A stretch of DNA of 14,656 nt from CAINEC01 sp046303115 (GTDB lineage Bacteria; Bacteroidota; Bacteroidia; AKYH767-A; OLB10). Both the position numbers and the translations under genes were made by a program. Positions within the stretch are counted from its first letter, which is position 1. Every line of letters begins with the position of its first letter. Location: NCBI GenBank assembly GCA_046303115.1, contig JBKCGZ010000031.1, forward strand, positions 1 through 14,656. The letters run 5' to 3'. Under the pieces are notes generated by a model, which saw only the letters and a list, made by a program, of their open reading frames with translations, ran no database searches and was not told the origin of the DNA. Positions 9,063 through 14,656 of this stretch are shown piece after piece.

Positions 9063-11144
9063 TTATTTTACCATCATCATTGACCTACATGAATGTATTT
9101 CATTTGTAAATCGAAGAACATATACTTGATGACTTAGTTCTTTAGTGTTGATGCTAATTTTTTGAATGCCTTCGGTGAAATTATAAGAATTGGATAAAAC
9201 TACTCTGCCTAATAAATCTACAATTTCCAATTTCACTTGACTACCTTTTGATAAATTGATTTCAGCATTAATTACATCTGAAAATGGATTAGGGTAAACA
9301 TTCTTTAGTTCAAGATTATCTGATATTGAAGAAGAATATCGAATTGGTTCAATAAATCGACAAGCCAAATATCCATTTGCATGATTTCCATTTTCATAAT
9401 TTAAATTGGCTGCATTCAATGCAAAATTCAATTCAGCTAATAAGTAATTTGAGACACATCCACCAATTACATTACTTGCCTCTTCAATAACCTGATCAAC
9501 CGTAAATCCTGCGTATAGTCCAGAAATAAAATAGCGACTGCCTAAATAATCTGAAGAAGGATTAAAGTTTGGATCATAAGCATCAAATCCAACATTTAAT
9601 TTTGCAGTCACTAATTGTGCTGCGAACCCATTATTATAGTTAACATCATCAGTTAATATTCCGAATGGCAAAACAGCAGGTGTTCCAGTCTTAGGCAACC
9701 AATTAGTAATCGCTTGTGCATTCGTTAAGGTAAGCATATTATTGCACCCAATAGTTAATCCTGCAGGAAACGCATTGCTGAAATTTGCATGTAAATAATT
9801 CCCCAGATTATTTCCGTTTGGAGCATCACCCCAAGTTGTTTGCGAATATGTTGTTAATGTATCACATTGCTTACATTCAATTCCCATGAAGTCGTAAACA
9901 GCAGTACAACCATTATTATCTGTAACTGTTACGAGTAGTTGTAAAGTAGGACATAGGTTCACCAAGTTGTTGGTATTATTTGAGCCATCTGACCATTGCG
10001 TACTATAGGGAGCAGCTCCTCCAATTATGCTTATTGCTGCAGTACCATCACATACAAACTGATCGCATACATAGGAGTCCGTTTTGGTTCCTGTTAAAAT
10101 GATTGCATCGGGTTCTGAAATGGATTCAGTAATACTTGCAGTACAGCCATTGAAATCTGTAATTGTCGATTGGTATGTTCCAGCAGTTAAATTATTAATG
10201 CTACTGCTGCTTGATCCATTGTTCCAGTAATAAGTATATGGAGCATCACCTCCAATAACATTAAGTGAGATGCTTCCATTATTTCCGCCACTACAAGAAA
10301 TGGGGGTAGTTGAAGAACTTATAATGATTGGAGCAGGCTGAATTAAATTAATAGAACGGATTGCTGTTTGACCATTATTATCTGTAACTGTTACCGTGTA
10401 TGTACCAGCATTCAAATTAGACAAATCTTCTGTTGTTGCACCATTGCTCCATTGATAAGAATAAGGTGCTTGTCCGTTATATACTGTTAAATTGATACTG
10501 CCATCTGCATTCCCATTGCAGCTTATATTGGTATTAGTTTCGGATAAACTAAGTTGACAACTTAAAAAGTTTAAATTGCTCGTACCTTTATCATAATTTA
10601 TATTGATACTATTGATAGCGTTATTAAAATCAGAGTAAGAAAGAGTAGAATTAGAGCATCCTCCAATTTTATTATTTGCCTCATCAAATAATTGTTGAAC
10701 TGTCCAGTTTGCAAATGTACCATTAACAATAATAAGATCTTTCAATTGTCCTCCTGCAGGTGCGAAATTAGAATCATAATAATCAAATCCAATATTCAAT
10801 GCAAGTGTGATTAATTGACCTGCCAATACGTTATTGTATGAAGTTGAAGTAGGATCAACGAGTACTCCACTAGGCAATGAGGTAGGTGTTGTTCCCTGTG
10901 GCAGAAAATTTCTAATAGCGGTCGCTGAAGTTAATAGAAGTTTATTAGTGCAGCCAATTTCCAATCCATTGGGAAAAGCATTTGAAAAATTAGCATCCAA
11001 GTAAATCCCAATATTATTTCCATTCGCGGGTGCACCCCATGCGCCTTGAGTATATGTAACATAACCTGTGCAGCTTTGAGCGTCTAATTCATCAATTCCA
11101 ATTAGAATAAGGTATGACAATAAAATAATTTTAATTGGTTTCAT
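9063..11144 (-). CDS. T9SS cargo with SprB-like repeats between two copies of an unnamed domain
   Basis: This encodes 693 residues. Residues 1-23 form a signal peptide (M-K-P-I-K, hydrophobic core, D-A-Q). Residues ~24-197 and ~427-595 are two copies of one domain. Both carry T-Y-(T/S)-Q-x-x-W-G, N-G-N-N-x-G-x-Y-L, ANFSNAFP, G-L-x-I-G-C, G-F-D-x-Y-D-x-N-F, a late I-G-G-C and a closing Cys. I do not know a name for this domain. Between them lie three SprB-type repeats (~203-425) with the pattern I-S-C-x-G-x-x-x-G-S-I ... APY-x-Y-x-W-x-N-G ... L-x-A-G-T-Y ... T-D-x-N-G. The third is atypical: V-C-D-Q-F-V-C-D-G-T and L-C-P replacing the A-G-T-Y turn. The C-terminus (~609-693) is a classical type A sorting domain with V-Y-P-N-P-F, L-L-G-R-V-V and a final M-M-V-K. 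Export through T9SS to the cell surface or medium is expected. An adhesin or gliding-related role is inference from SprB repeats. Confidence 0.9.
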   Translation of the reverse strand: MKPIKIILLSYLILIGIDELDAQSCTGYVTYTQGAWGAPANGNNIGIYLDANFSNAFPNGLEIGCTNKLLLTSATAIRNFLPQGTTPTSLPSGVLVDPTSTSYNNVLAGQLITLALNIGFDYYDSNFAPAGGQLKDLIIVNGTFANWTVQQLFDEANNKIGGCSNSTLSYSDFNNAINSININYDKGTSNLNFLSCQLSLSETNTNISCNGNADGSINLTVYNGQAPYSYQWSNGATTEDLSNLNAGTYTVTVTDNNGQTAIRSINLIQPAPIIISSSTTPISCSGGNNGSISLNVIGGDAPYTYYWNNGSSSSSINNLTAGTYQSTITDFNGCTASITESISEPDAIILTGTKTDSYVCDQFVCDGTAAISIIGGAAPYSTQWSDGSNNTNNLVNLCPTLQLLVTVTDNNGCTAVYDFMGIECKQCDTLTTYSQTTWGDAPNGNNLGNYLHANFSNAFPAGLTIGCNNMLTLTNAQAITNWLPKTGTPAVLPFGILTDDVNYNNGFAAQLVTAKLNVGFDAYDPNFNPSSDYLGSRYFISGLYAGFTVDQVIEEASNVIGGCVSNYLLAELNFALNAANLNYENGNHANGYLACRFIEPIRYSSSISDNLELKNVYPNPFSDVINAEINLSKGSQVKLEIVDLLGRVVLSNSYNFTEGIQKISINTKELSHQVYVLRFTNEIHSCRSMMMVK

Positions 11145-11399
11145 TGCAACTATGTTTTTAAGCTTATAATAAAATTAATAGATTAAAATTAATAAGCAAG
11201 TATATTTTGACAAGTAAACTAAAAATATAGGTAAATAGATGGAATTTTGTTGATTATTTATAAAAAATGATGGCTAATTAATTAAGTAATGATAATTTAT
11301 TATGACTAAAATGAAAATTGACCCTTATTGTCTGAATTTATTTTTCTCGAATCAAAGTTTAATTAATTATTGATAATAATTTCGATAAAAAATAAAATT
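11145..11399. other. Divergent intergenic region, AT-rich
   Basis: This 255-base spacer lies between two divergently transcribed genes and should hold both promoters. No exact TAnnTTTG element was found on either strand; the best reverse-strand near match is TATACTTG at 11204-11197 (one mismatch). The 11-mer TAAAATTAATA occurs twice between about 11169 and 11196. A 23-codon frame at 11302-11373 looks like chance. No hairpin or RNA gene was recognised. Confidence 0.4.
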
Positions 11400-12068
11400 A
11401 TGAGAAATAAATCAGATGCACGTATGCAATCAACATATATGACTAAGGTTGCACTTGCACAATCAATCATGGGATTTGTAATGCTAATGGGAAAAGGATT
11501 CGTTCCTAAGGATGAAAAGGAAGAACCTTTTCGAATTATTGACGATACACCAGTTTATCATTCTGGCTCGAATATTTTTCCGTATGAACTACCGCCTTCA
11601 GAATCAAAATTGACTAAATGGGGGAGTTTTCAGCATCCATTTTTAATGATGGGTATGCCCGATTGTGGCGGAATTGTTAAAATCTATATTAGTTATTCTG
11701 AAAATGGTAATTACCTGCTTTGGATAAAAGGTAAGCTCGATGAGTGGATAAATGGCGAAGGTGATTATGTGCAAGGTTTACTTGCGTGGACACCCAAGAA
11801 GAAAGGGGATACCTTAGTAAAAGCTGGCTATCGATTATTTTATGCCTTAGTTTGCGAGATGGATCATATTAAAGAAGGTGAAGATTATTCCACAATTTAT
11901 GAGGATCCTGATGATTGGTCAATAGAGTGGGAGGCAACAGCAAATTGTAATATGATTTTTTCTGCTCTAAGGAATACAACTTATTCCAGTAAAAAAGCAC
12001 TTGAAAAACATATCGAAGAGGCTCCTACGTTTTTGAAAGAAAGTATTAGAAAGCGAGCACATTGCTAA
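11400..12068 (+). CDS. Hypothetical protein, unrecognised
   Basis: This encodes 222 residues from the ATG at 11400 (M-R-N-K-S-D-A-R-M-Q). An in-frame TTG at 11370 would add ten lysine/isoleucine-rich residues and is less likely; an ATG at 11424 (M9) is also possible. The first ~35 residues are methionine-rich and moderately hydrophobic (V-A-L-A-Q-S-I-M-G-F-V-M-L-M-G), too short and mixed for a confident membrane helix or signal peptide. The rest is acidic and aromatic-rich, with W-G-S-F-Q-H-P-F, M-P-D-C-G-G, GNYLLWIKGKLDEWI and D-P-D-D-W-S-I-E-W-E. It ends in a basic, probably helical tail (S-K-K-A-L-E-K-H-I-E-E ... R-K-R-A-H-C). I do not recognise a family. Composition suggests a cytoplasmic protein. 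It is a lone transcription unit between divergent and convergent neighbours. The coding call rests on length in AT-rich DNA and protein-like composition. Confidence 0.7.
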   Translation: MRNKSDARMQSTYMTKVALAQSIMGFVMLMGKGFVPKDEKEEPFRIIDDTPVYHSGSNIFPYELPPSESKLTKWGSFQHPFLMMGMPDCGGIVKIYISYSENGNYLLWIKGKLDEWINGEGDYVQGLLAWTPKKKGDTLVKAGYRLFYALVCEMDHIKEGEDYSTIYEDPDDWSIEWEATANCNMIFSALRNTTYSSKKALEKHIEEAPTFLKESIRKRAHC

Positions 12069-12194
12069 ATTAAAAAAGTTATAGTTTCGATGTGTTTTTT
12101 ATTTTGTGAATTTGATTTTTTTAATTCTTCGACCTTTAAAAAATATTTTTTTGTGATTCATTCTTACACTATCTAAGATAAAAATGGCATCTCT
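12069..12194. other. Convergent spacer with A/T palindrome
   Basis: This 126-base gap separates two genes that converge. It contains the perfect palindrome AAAAAATATTTTTT at 12138-12151 and several T-runs. It could help end transcription from both sides, but there is no GC stem, so no intrinsic terminator is called. Confidence 0.25.
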
Positions 12195-13400
12195 TTATTT
12201 TTGATTTATGGGCAAGGAAAAATTAAAAGTCGTACCTCCATTTACAGTGCTTTCAATCCATATTTTTCCATTGTTTTTTTCTAAAAATTCTTTGCATAGA
12301 ATTAATCCTAATCCAGTGCCTTTTTCGTGATTAGTTCCTTGCTTTGAATAAATAACATCAATTTTAAATAACTTTTCGGATTCTTCTTTTGTCATTCCAA
12401 TACCATTGTCGTTTACTGATATTATAATTTCGTCTTGTTTTTGATCTGAAGAAATGGTAATTATTCCTTCAGGTCTTGTGAATTTTATGGCATTAGAAAT
12501 TAAATTCCTGAGAACAGTGCTAATCATTATTTTATCTGCATAAACAACAGATTCCTTCTTTATATTGTTGTAGATAGAAATCATTTTTTCTTCCGCATTA
12601 CAACCCAATAATTGAATTGATTCTTTAACGATATTGTTTATTTCAAATAATTCAGGGTCATACTTTATTCTCCCTGTTTGTATCTGAGACCATTCCATTA
12701 AATTGAGAAGAAGATTTAATGCCTTTTTTGATGATTCATTGATGATTTTAGTGTACTTGTCAATACCATCGAAATTTTGTTTTTCAATTTGATCTAAAAG
12801 TAAATCGCTGAATCCGGTAATAGCATTAAAAGGACTTTTTAGATCATGAGCTATAATGGAAAAGAACTTATCCTTCGCTTGATTTAATTTTAGTAATTCT
12901 TCATTTTGTTTTTTGATAATTAATTCTCTGTCTCTTCTCTCGGATAAGTCTTCAATTATGCCCCAAACAACTTTTCTGCCATCTACGTCAACAAAAAGAG
13001 CCCCACTGATTGAGAGTGGATAGCGCGATCCATCCTTGCGAATATACTCTTTAAAATTAGGTCCAAAACGCCCTGTTTCATTTAAGGTTTGAAGTTGATC
13101 AATTTCCTGTTGCTCATATTCTCGAGGGGTGATTTCCCAATAGCTAAGGTTTAGAAATTCCTCCTTGGTATATCCAGTAGATGTTAAAACAGAATTGTTG
13201 ACTTCTAAAAATTCGCCTGTTTCGTGTAGGACTAAAGCCATTCCCACTGGCGACTGCTCGAAAAGCATTCTGAATTTATTTTGTGCAGTTTCGCGCTCAT
13301 TGGCATTTATTTCATAAAGCGACTTGAGGCGAAGATTTTCTTCATTTAATTTTATTAGCTCGTTAATAATCTCTTCTCTTGACTTGTCATGATAGTTCAT
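12195..13400 (-). CDS. Soluble PAS-domain sensor histidine kinase
   Basis: This encodes 401 residues with no signal peptide or membrane segment, so it is a cytoplasmic sensor. A short helical lead (8-40, charged, coiled-coil-like) precedes a PAS/PAC domain (~41-152: F-E-Q-S-P-V-G-M-A ... F-L-E-V-N-N ... RKDGSRYPLSISG ... V-V-W-G-I-I-E-D). A coiled-coil linker follows (~155-178). The HisKA domain has the H-box F-F-S-I-I-A-H-D-L-K-S-P-F with phospho-acceptor His185. The HATPase_c domain has an N-box (R-N-L-I-S-N-A-I-K-F-T; key Asn303), a G1 box (D-N-G-I-G-M, 331-336), an F-box (K-L-F-K-I, 343-347) and a G2 box (G-T-G-L-G-L, 361-366). All autophosphorylation motifs are intact. It should relay phosphate to a response regulator, but none is adjacent, so it is an orphan kinase. 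The PAS ligand cannot be read from the sequence. Confidence 0.93.
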   Translation of the reverse strand: MNYHDKSREEIINELIKLNEENLRLKSLYEINANERETAQNKFRMLFEQSPVGMALVLHETGEFLEVNNSVLTSTGYTKEEFLNLSYWEITPREYEQQEIDQLQTLNETGRFGPNFKEYIRKDGSRYPLSISGALFVDVDGRKVVWGIIEDLSERRDRELIIKKQNEELLKLNQAKDKFFSIIAHDLKSPFNAITGFSDLLLDQIEKQNFDGIDKYTKIINESSKKALNLLLNLMEWSQIQTGRIKYDPELFEINNIVKESIQLLGCNAEEKMISIYNNIKKESVVYADKIMISTVLRNLISNAIKFTRPEGIITISSDQKQDEIIISVNDNGIGMTKEESEKLFKIDVIYSKQGTNHEKGTGLGLILCKEFLEKNNGKIWIESTVNGGTTFNFSLPINQK

Positions 13401-13472
13401 CTAGCTTCTTTTTTGTTAAGTAAAATTTGTCCGATTGGTATAAAAGACAATCTGAAATAAGCCCTGAATCTA

Positions 13473-13480
13473 CAAAGCTA
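13473..13480 (-). promoter_or_regulatory. Bacteroidota -7 element (TAGCTTTG) candidate for the histidine kinase
   Basis: Read on the reverse strand this is TAGCTTTG, an exact match to the Bacteroidota TAnnTTTG -7 consensus, 72 bases before the kinase start. No convincing TTG -33 box lies at the usual distance upstream, so the assignment is tentative. Confidence 0.35.
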
Positions 13481-13572
13481 TTCATGAGTTTTTTTAATTA
13501 GTTGTTTTTTTTATAAAACTTCTAGTATAAAGATACTTAAATTTTAAATAAAAGGAAAGCAAATAGTTAGAT

Positions 13573-13696
13573 TTAAGCAGCATTTCCTTTGAACATTTCT
13601 ACAATGTCTCTTAAAAAGACTGTATGCAAATTAAATTTGTTTAAAATCGATTACCATTGCATGAGAAATTGTTGAAAGATTTAGCGCTTTTATCAT
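13573..13696 (-). pseudogene. Possible frameshifted short coding remnant
   Basis: On the reverse strand, a frame from the ATG at 13696 encodes M-I-K-A-L-N-L-S-T-I-S-H-A-M-V-I-D-F-K-Q-I and stops at 13631. A second frame overlaps it and carries on as N-L-H-T-V-F-L-R-D-I-V-E-M-F-K-G-N-A-A, ending with TAA at 13573-13575. A single-base shift in the A/T runs near 13633 would fuse them into one protein of about 40 residues with plausible composition. The upstream frame also stays open from about 13744 without a better start. I do not recognise a family, and chance is a real alternative in DNA this AT-rich. Confidence 0.2.
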
Positions 13697-13880
13697 AAAG
13701 TTTAAGCTAAGTTTAAATTGAAAATAGTATTGTATTAAACTCCTTCACATCTTCAATTTTATTAATAATTCAATCTTTAATTAAACTCTAGAAAGTTTAA
13801 AATCAAACGATAGCATAAATAACGCTCCATTTTAAAAGAATTATTTTTCTAGAATAGAAAAATGTTTTAATTTCGACCCC

Positions 13881-13968
13881 GGAGAGTTGGCAGAGTGGTC
13901 GATTGCGGCAGTCTTGAAAACTGTTGACTGTAACAGGTCCGGGGGTTCGAATCCCTCACTCTCCGCCA
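13881..13968 (+). tRNA. tRNA-Ser (anticodon UGA)
   Basis: The 88-base gene folds as a class II (long variable arm) serine tRNA that reads UCA codons. The acceptor stem pairs GGAGAGT (13881-13887) with ACTCTCC (13958-13964), followed by discriminator G and a genome-encoded CCA (13966-13968). The anticodon loop is C-T-T-G-A-A-A, giving anticodon TGA, in the stem GCAGT/ACTGT. The variable arm follows, then the T arm with GGTTCGAATCC. A terminator begins ten bases after the CCA. Confidence 0.97.
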
Positions 13969-14026
13969 AAGAAAATTAAATGCCCCGATTTCGGGGCATT
14001 TTTCATTTAATCATGAGCTAAACTTG
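13950..14026 (+). repeat. Direct repeat, copy 1 (tRNA-Ser 3' end plus terminator)
   Basis: The copy starts inside the tRNA T arm (AATCCCTCACTCTCCGCCA), runs through the terminator hairpin and ends in AAACTTG. It matches 14126-14202 at a constant offset of 176 bases. The first 54 bases (to 14003) are identical; only five mismatches follow, at 14004, 14012 and 14017-14019. Confidence 0.92.
13978..14003 (+). terminator. Intrinsic terminator of tRNA-Ser
   Basis: A 10-bp stem, AAATGCCCCG (13978-13987) with CGGGGCATTT (13992-14001), around an ATTT loop is followed by a T-run ending at 14003. It stands ten bases after the encoded CCA, the position expected for a tRNA terminator. Confidence 0.9.
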
Positions 14027-14056
14027 TTTGAGCGAATGGGTTGAATAAAAATTGAC

Positions 14057-14069
14057 GTCACGAAGTGAC
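14057..14069. repeat. Short inverted repeat GTCAC-GAA-GTGAC
   Basis: A perfect 5-bp inverted repeat sits around a GAA centre, between the two direct-repeat copies. A related-looking motif, TCACGAGCGATAGCGAGTAA, follows at about 14108-14127 and overlaps the start of the second copy. Both may belong to a dispersed palindromic repeat class; this needs genome-wide counting. Confidence 0.45.
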
Positions 14070-14125
14070 ATATTTAATTTTCATTGAAGCTTCCACCATA
14101 AGGGTTATCACGAGCGATAGCGAGT

Positions 14126-14202
14126 AATCCCTCACTCTCCGCCAAAGAAAATTAAATGCCCCGATTTCGGGGCATTTTTTATTTAATAATGATTCAAACT
14201 TG
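14126..14202 (+). repeat. Direct repeat, copy 2 (orphan tRNA-Ser 3' end plus terminator)
   Basis: This is the second copy of the 77-base repeat. It contains only the last 19 bases of tRNA-Ser including CCA. The sequence upstream (14027-14125) does not resemble the tRNA body, so this is not a functional second tRNA. Together with copy 1 it has the layout of paired attachment sites at a tRNA 3' end, or of a partial tandem duplication. Confidence 0.9.
14154..14180 (+). terminator. Duplicated terminator hairpin without an upstream gene
   Basis: The hairpin is identical to the tRNA terminator: stem 14154-14163 with 14168-14177, followed by T residues to 14180. No gene in the preceding ~150 bases needs it. 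It may insulate the aminotransferase gene from read-through. Confidence 0.8.
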
Positions 14203-14249
14203 GAATTGATAGTTTGTTTTTTGTAAACCATGCTTTTCTTCCAAACCCC

Positions 14250-14257
14250 TATATTTG
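14250..14257 (+). promoter_or_regulatory. Bacteroidota -7 element (TATATTTG) before the aminotransferase
   Basis: TATATTTG matches TAnnTTTG exactly, 16 bases before the ATG at 14274. The nearest upstream TTTG (14220-14223) leaves a 26-base spacer, longer than the usual ~19-21. If used, it gives a very short leader of roughly ten bases. Confidence 0.4.
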
Positions 14258-14273
14258 AAAAAACAAAATTACT

Positions 14274-14656
14274 ATGCTAACTGGGACACATGTATCGATT
14301 GAAGATCCTCGTAATAATGATGTGCTCGTTTACATTAATGGAGAATTAGTCCAACGTAATGATGCTAAAATTTCCGTATTTGATAGCGGTTACCTGATTG
14401 GTGATGGAATATGGGAGGCCGTACGTCTGCATGATGGAGTTCTTGTTTTTATTGATCAACACCTCGAGCGACTCTATGCTGCTGCTAAATCAATCGGGTT
14501 AGATCTCAAGTTAAGTAAGCAGCAGCTCATCAACGAAGTAAATAAAGTACTCCAGGCTAATAACATGAATAGCGATGTCCACGTGCGGATAATGTTTACC
14601 CGAGGTATTAAAAAAACACCATCTCAAGATCCTCGTTATACCCTCAGCGGACCTAA
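14274..14656 (+). CDS. Class IV aminotransferase, BCAT/D-amino-acid type (3'-truncated by window)
   Basis: The frame opens at the ATG at 14274 (M-L-T-G-T-H-V-S-I-E-D-P) and runs open to the window edge, giving about 127 residues of an expected ~290-310. The N-terminal motifs of fold-type IV PLP aminotransferases are clear: L-V-Y-I-N-G-E-L-V, then V-F-D-S-G-Y-L-I-G-D-G-I-W-E-A-V-R, then the H-L-E-R-L-Y-A-A-A segment, then V-H-V-R-I-M-F-T-R-G. Enzymes of this family move an amino group between an amino acid and a 2-oxo acid: branched-chain amino acids (IlvE type), D-alanine (Dat type), or 4-amino-4-deoxychorismate lyase relatives. The catalytic lysine lies beyond the window, and substrate class cannot be fixed from this half, so no symbol is given. 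A -7 element lies 16 bases upstream. It is a single gene unrelated to the surface-protein block. Confidence 0.9.
   Translation, partial: MLTGTHVSIEDPRNNDVLVYINGELVQRNDAKISVFDSGYLIGDGIWEAVRLHDGVLVFIDQHLERLYAAAKSIGLDLKLSKQQLINEVNKVLQANNMNSDVHVRIMFTRGIKKTPSQDPRYTLSGP

Larger units (their letters stand above)
13401..13880. other. AT-rich gap of 480 bases, mostly without recognisable genes
   Basis: The stretch between the kinase start and tRNA-Ser holds the candidate kinase promoter, a possible short-ORF remnant on the reverse strand, and an imperfect inverted repeat AAAGGAAA (13551-13558) / TTTCCTTT (13583-13590) around a 24-base loop. A near-match to the -7 element, TAATTTCG, at 13868-13875 could belong to the tRNA promoter but has one mismatch and no -33 box. 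Nothing else was recognised. Confidence 0.5.

Noticed and set aside
11302..11373. 23-codon forward frame before the hypothetical gene
   Set aside because: Very short, AT-driven composition and no motif; expected by chance in a spacer of this kind.
13604..13675. 23-codon forward frame with several Cys
   Set aside because: No recognisable metal-binding spacing, and it overlaps the better-looking reverse-strand remnant.
14057..14144. A second, complete tRNA gene ending at the duplicated 3' end
   Set aside because: Only the last 19 bases match; there is no acceptor 5' strand, D arm or anticodon arm upstream.
1..14656. CRISPR array, defence operon or prophage
   Set aside because: No short regularly spaced repeats, and no nuclease, integrase, transposase or structural phage genes are visible on either strand.

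Overview
The window is AT-rich chromosomal DNA from a member of the Bacteroidota. Two large secreted proteins end in type IX secretion (T9SS) C-terminal sorting domains. One carries SprB-type repeats, Ig/PKD-like modules are abundant, and two TAnnTTTG-type -7 promoter elements are visible. The genus cannot be read from the sequence; a free-living gliding or surface-associated lineage (Chitinophagales, Sphingobacteriales, Cytophagales or Flavobacteriales type) is the best inference.

Layout. (1) 1-7325, +: the 3' part of a giant modular cell-surface or secreted protein (more than 2,400 residues in the window, N-terminus outside). It has at least five tandem ~251-residue units, a LamG domain nested in an Ig-like domain, a run of Ig/PKD-like modules and a T9SS sorting domain. 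(2) 7450-8894, +: a tight pair, a small outer-membrane beta-barrel protein and a lipoprotein, probably one operon. (3) 8895-9008, -: a 37-codon reading frame for a Cys/His zinc-binding-type microprotein, abutting the lipoprotein stop codon. (4) 9063-11144, -: a second T9SS cargo protein in which two copies of an unnamed ~170-residue domain bracket three SprB-like repeats. (5) 11400-12068, +: an unrecognised protein. (6) 12195-13400, -: a soluble PAS-containing histidine kinase without an adjacent response regulator. (7) 13401-13880: a gene-poor AT-rich gap with a possible frameshifted short-ORF remnant. (8) 13881-13968, +: tRNA-Ser(UGA) with its terminator. The tRNA 3' end plus terminator is duplicated 176 bp downstream, which looks like an attachment-site scar or a partial tandem duplication. 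(9) 14274-end, +: the start of a fold-type IV PLP aminotransferase (branched-chain or D-amino-acid type), cut by the window edge.

How the genes may work together. Regions 1-4 read as a cell-envelope/surface block: two T9SS-exported multidomain proteins flank an outer-membrane barrel/lipoprotein pair. The histidine kinase, tRNA and aminotransferase look like unrelated neighbours. No complete defence system, CRISPR array, transposase or phage gene is visible. The points most worth a second look are the microprotein, the tRNA-end duplication, the unnamed duplicated domain, and the nested and tandem architecture of the giant protein.
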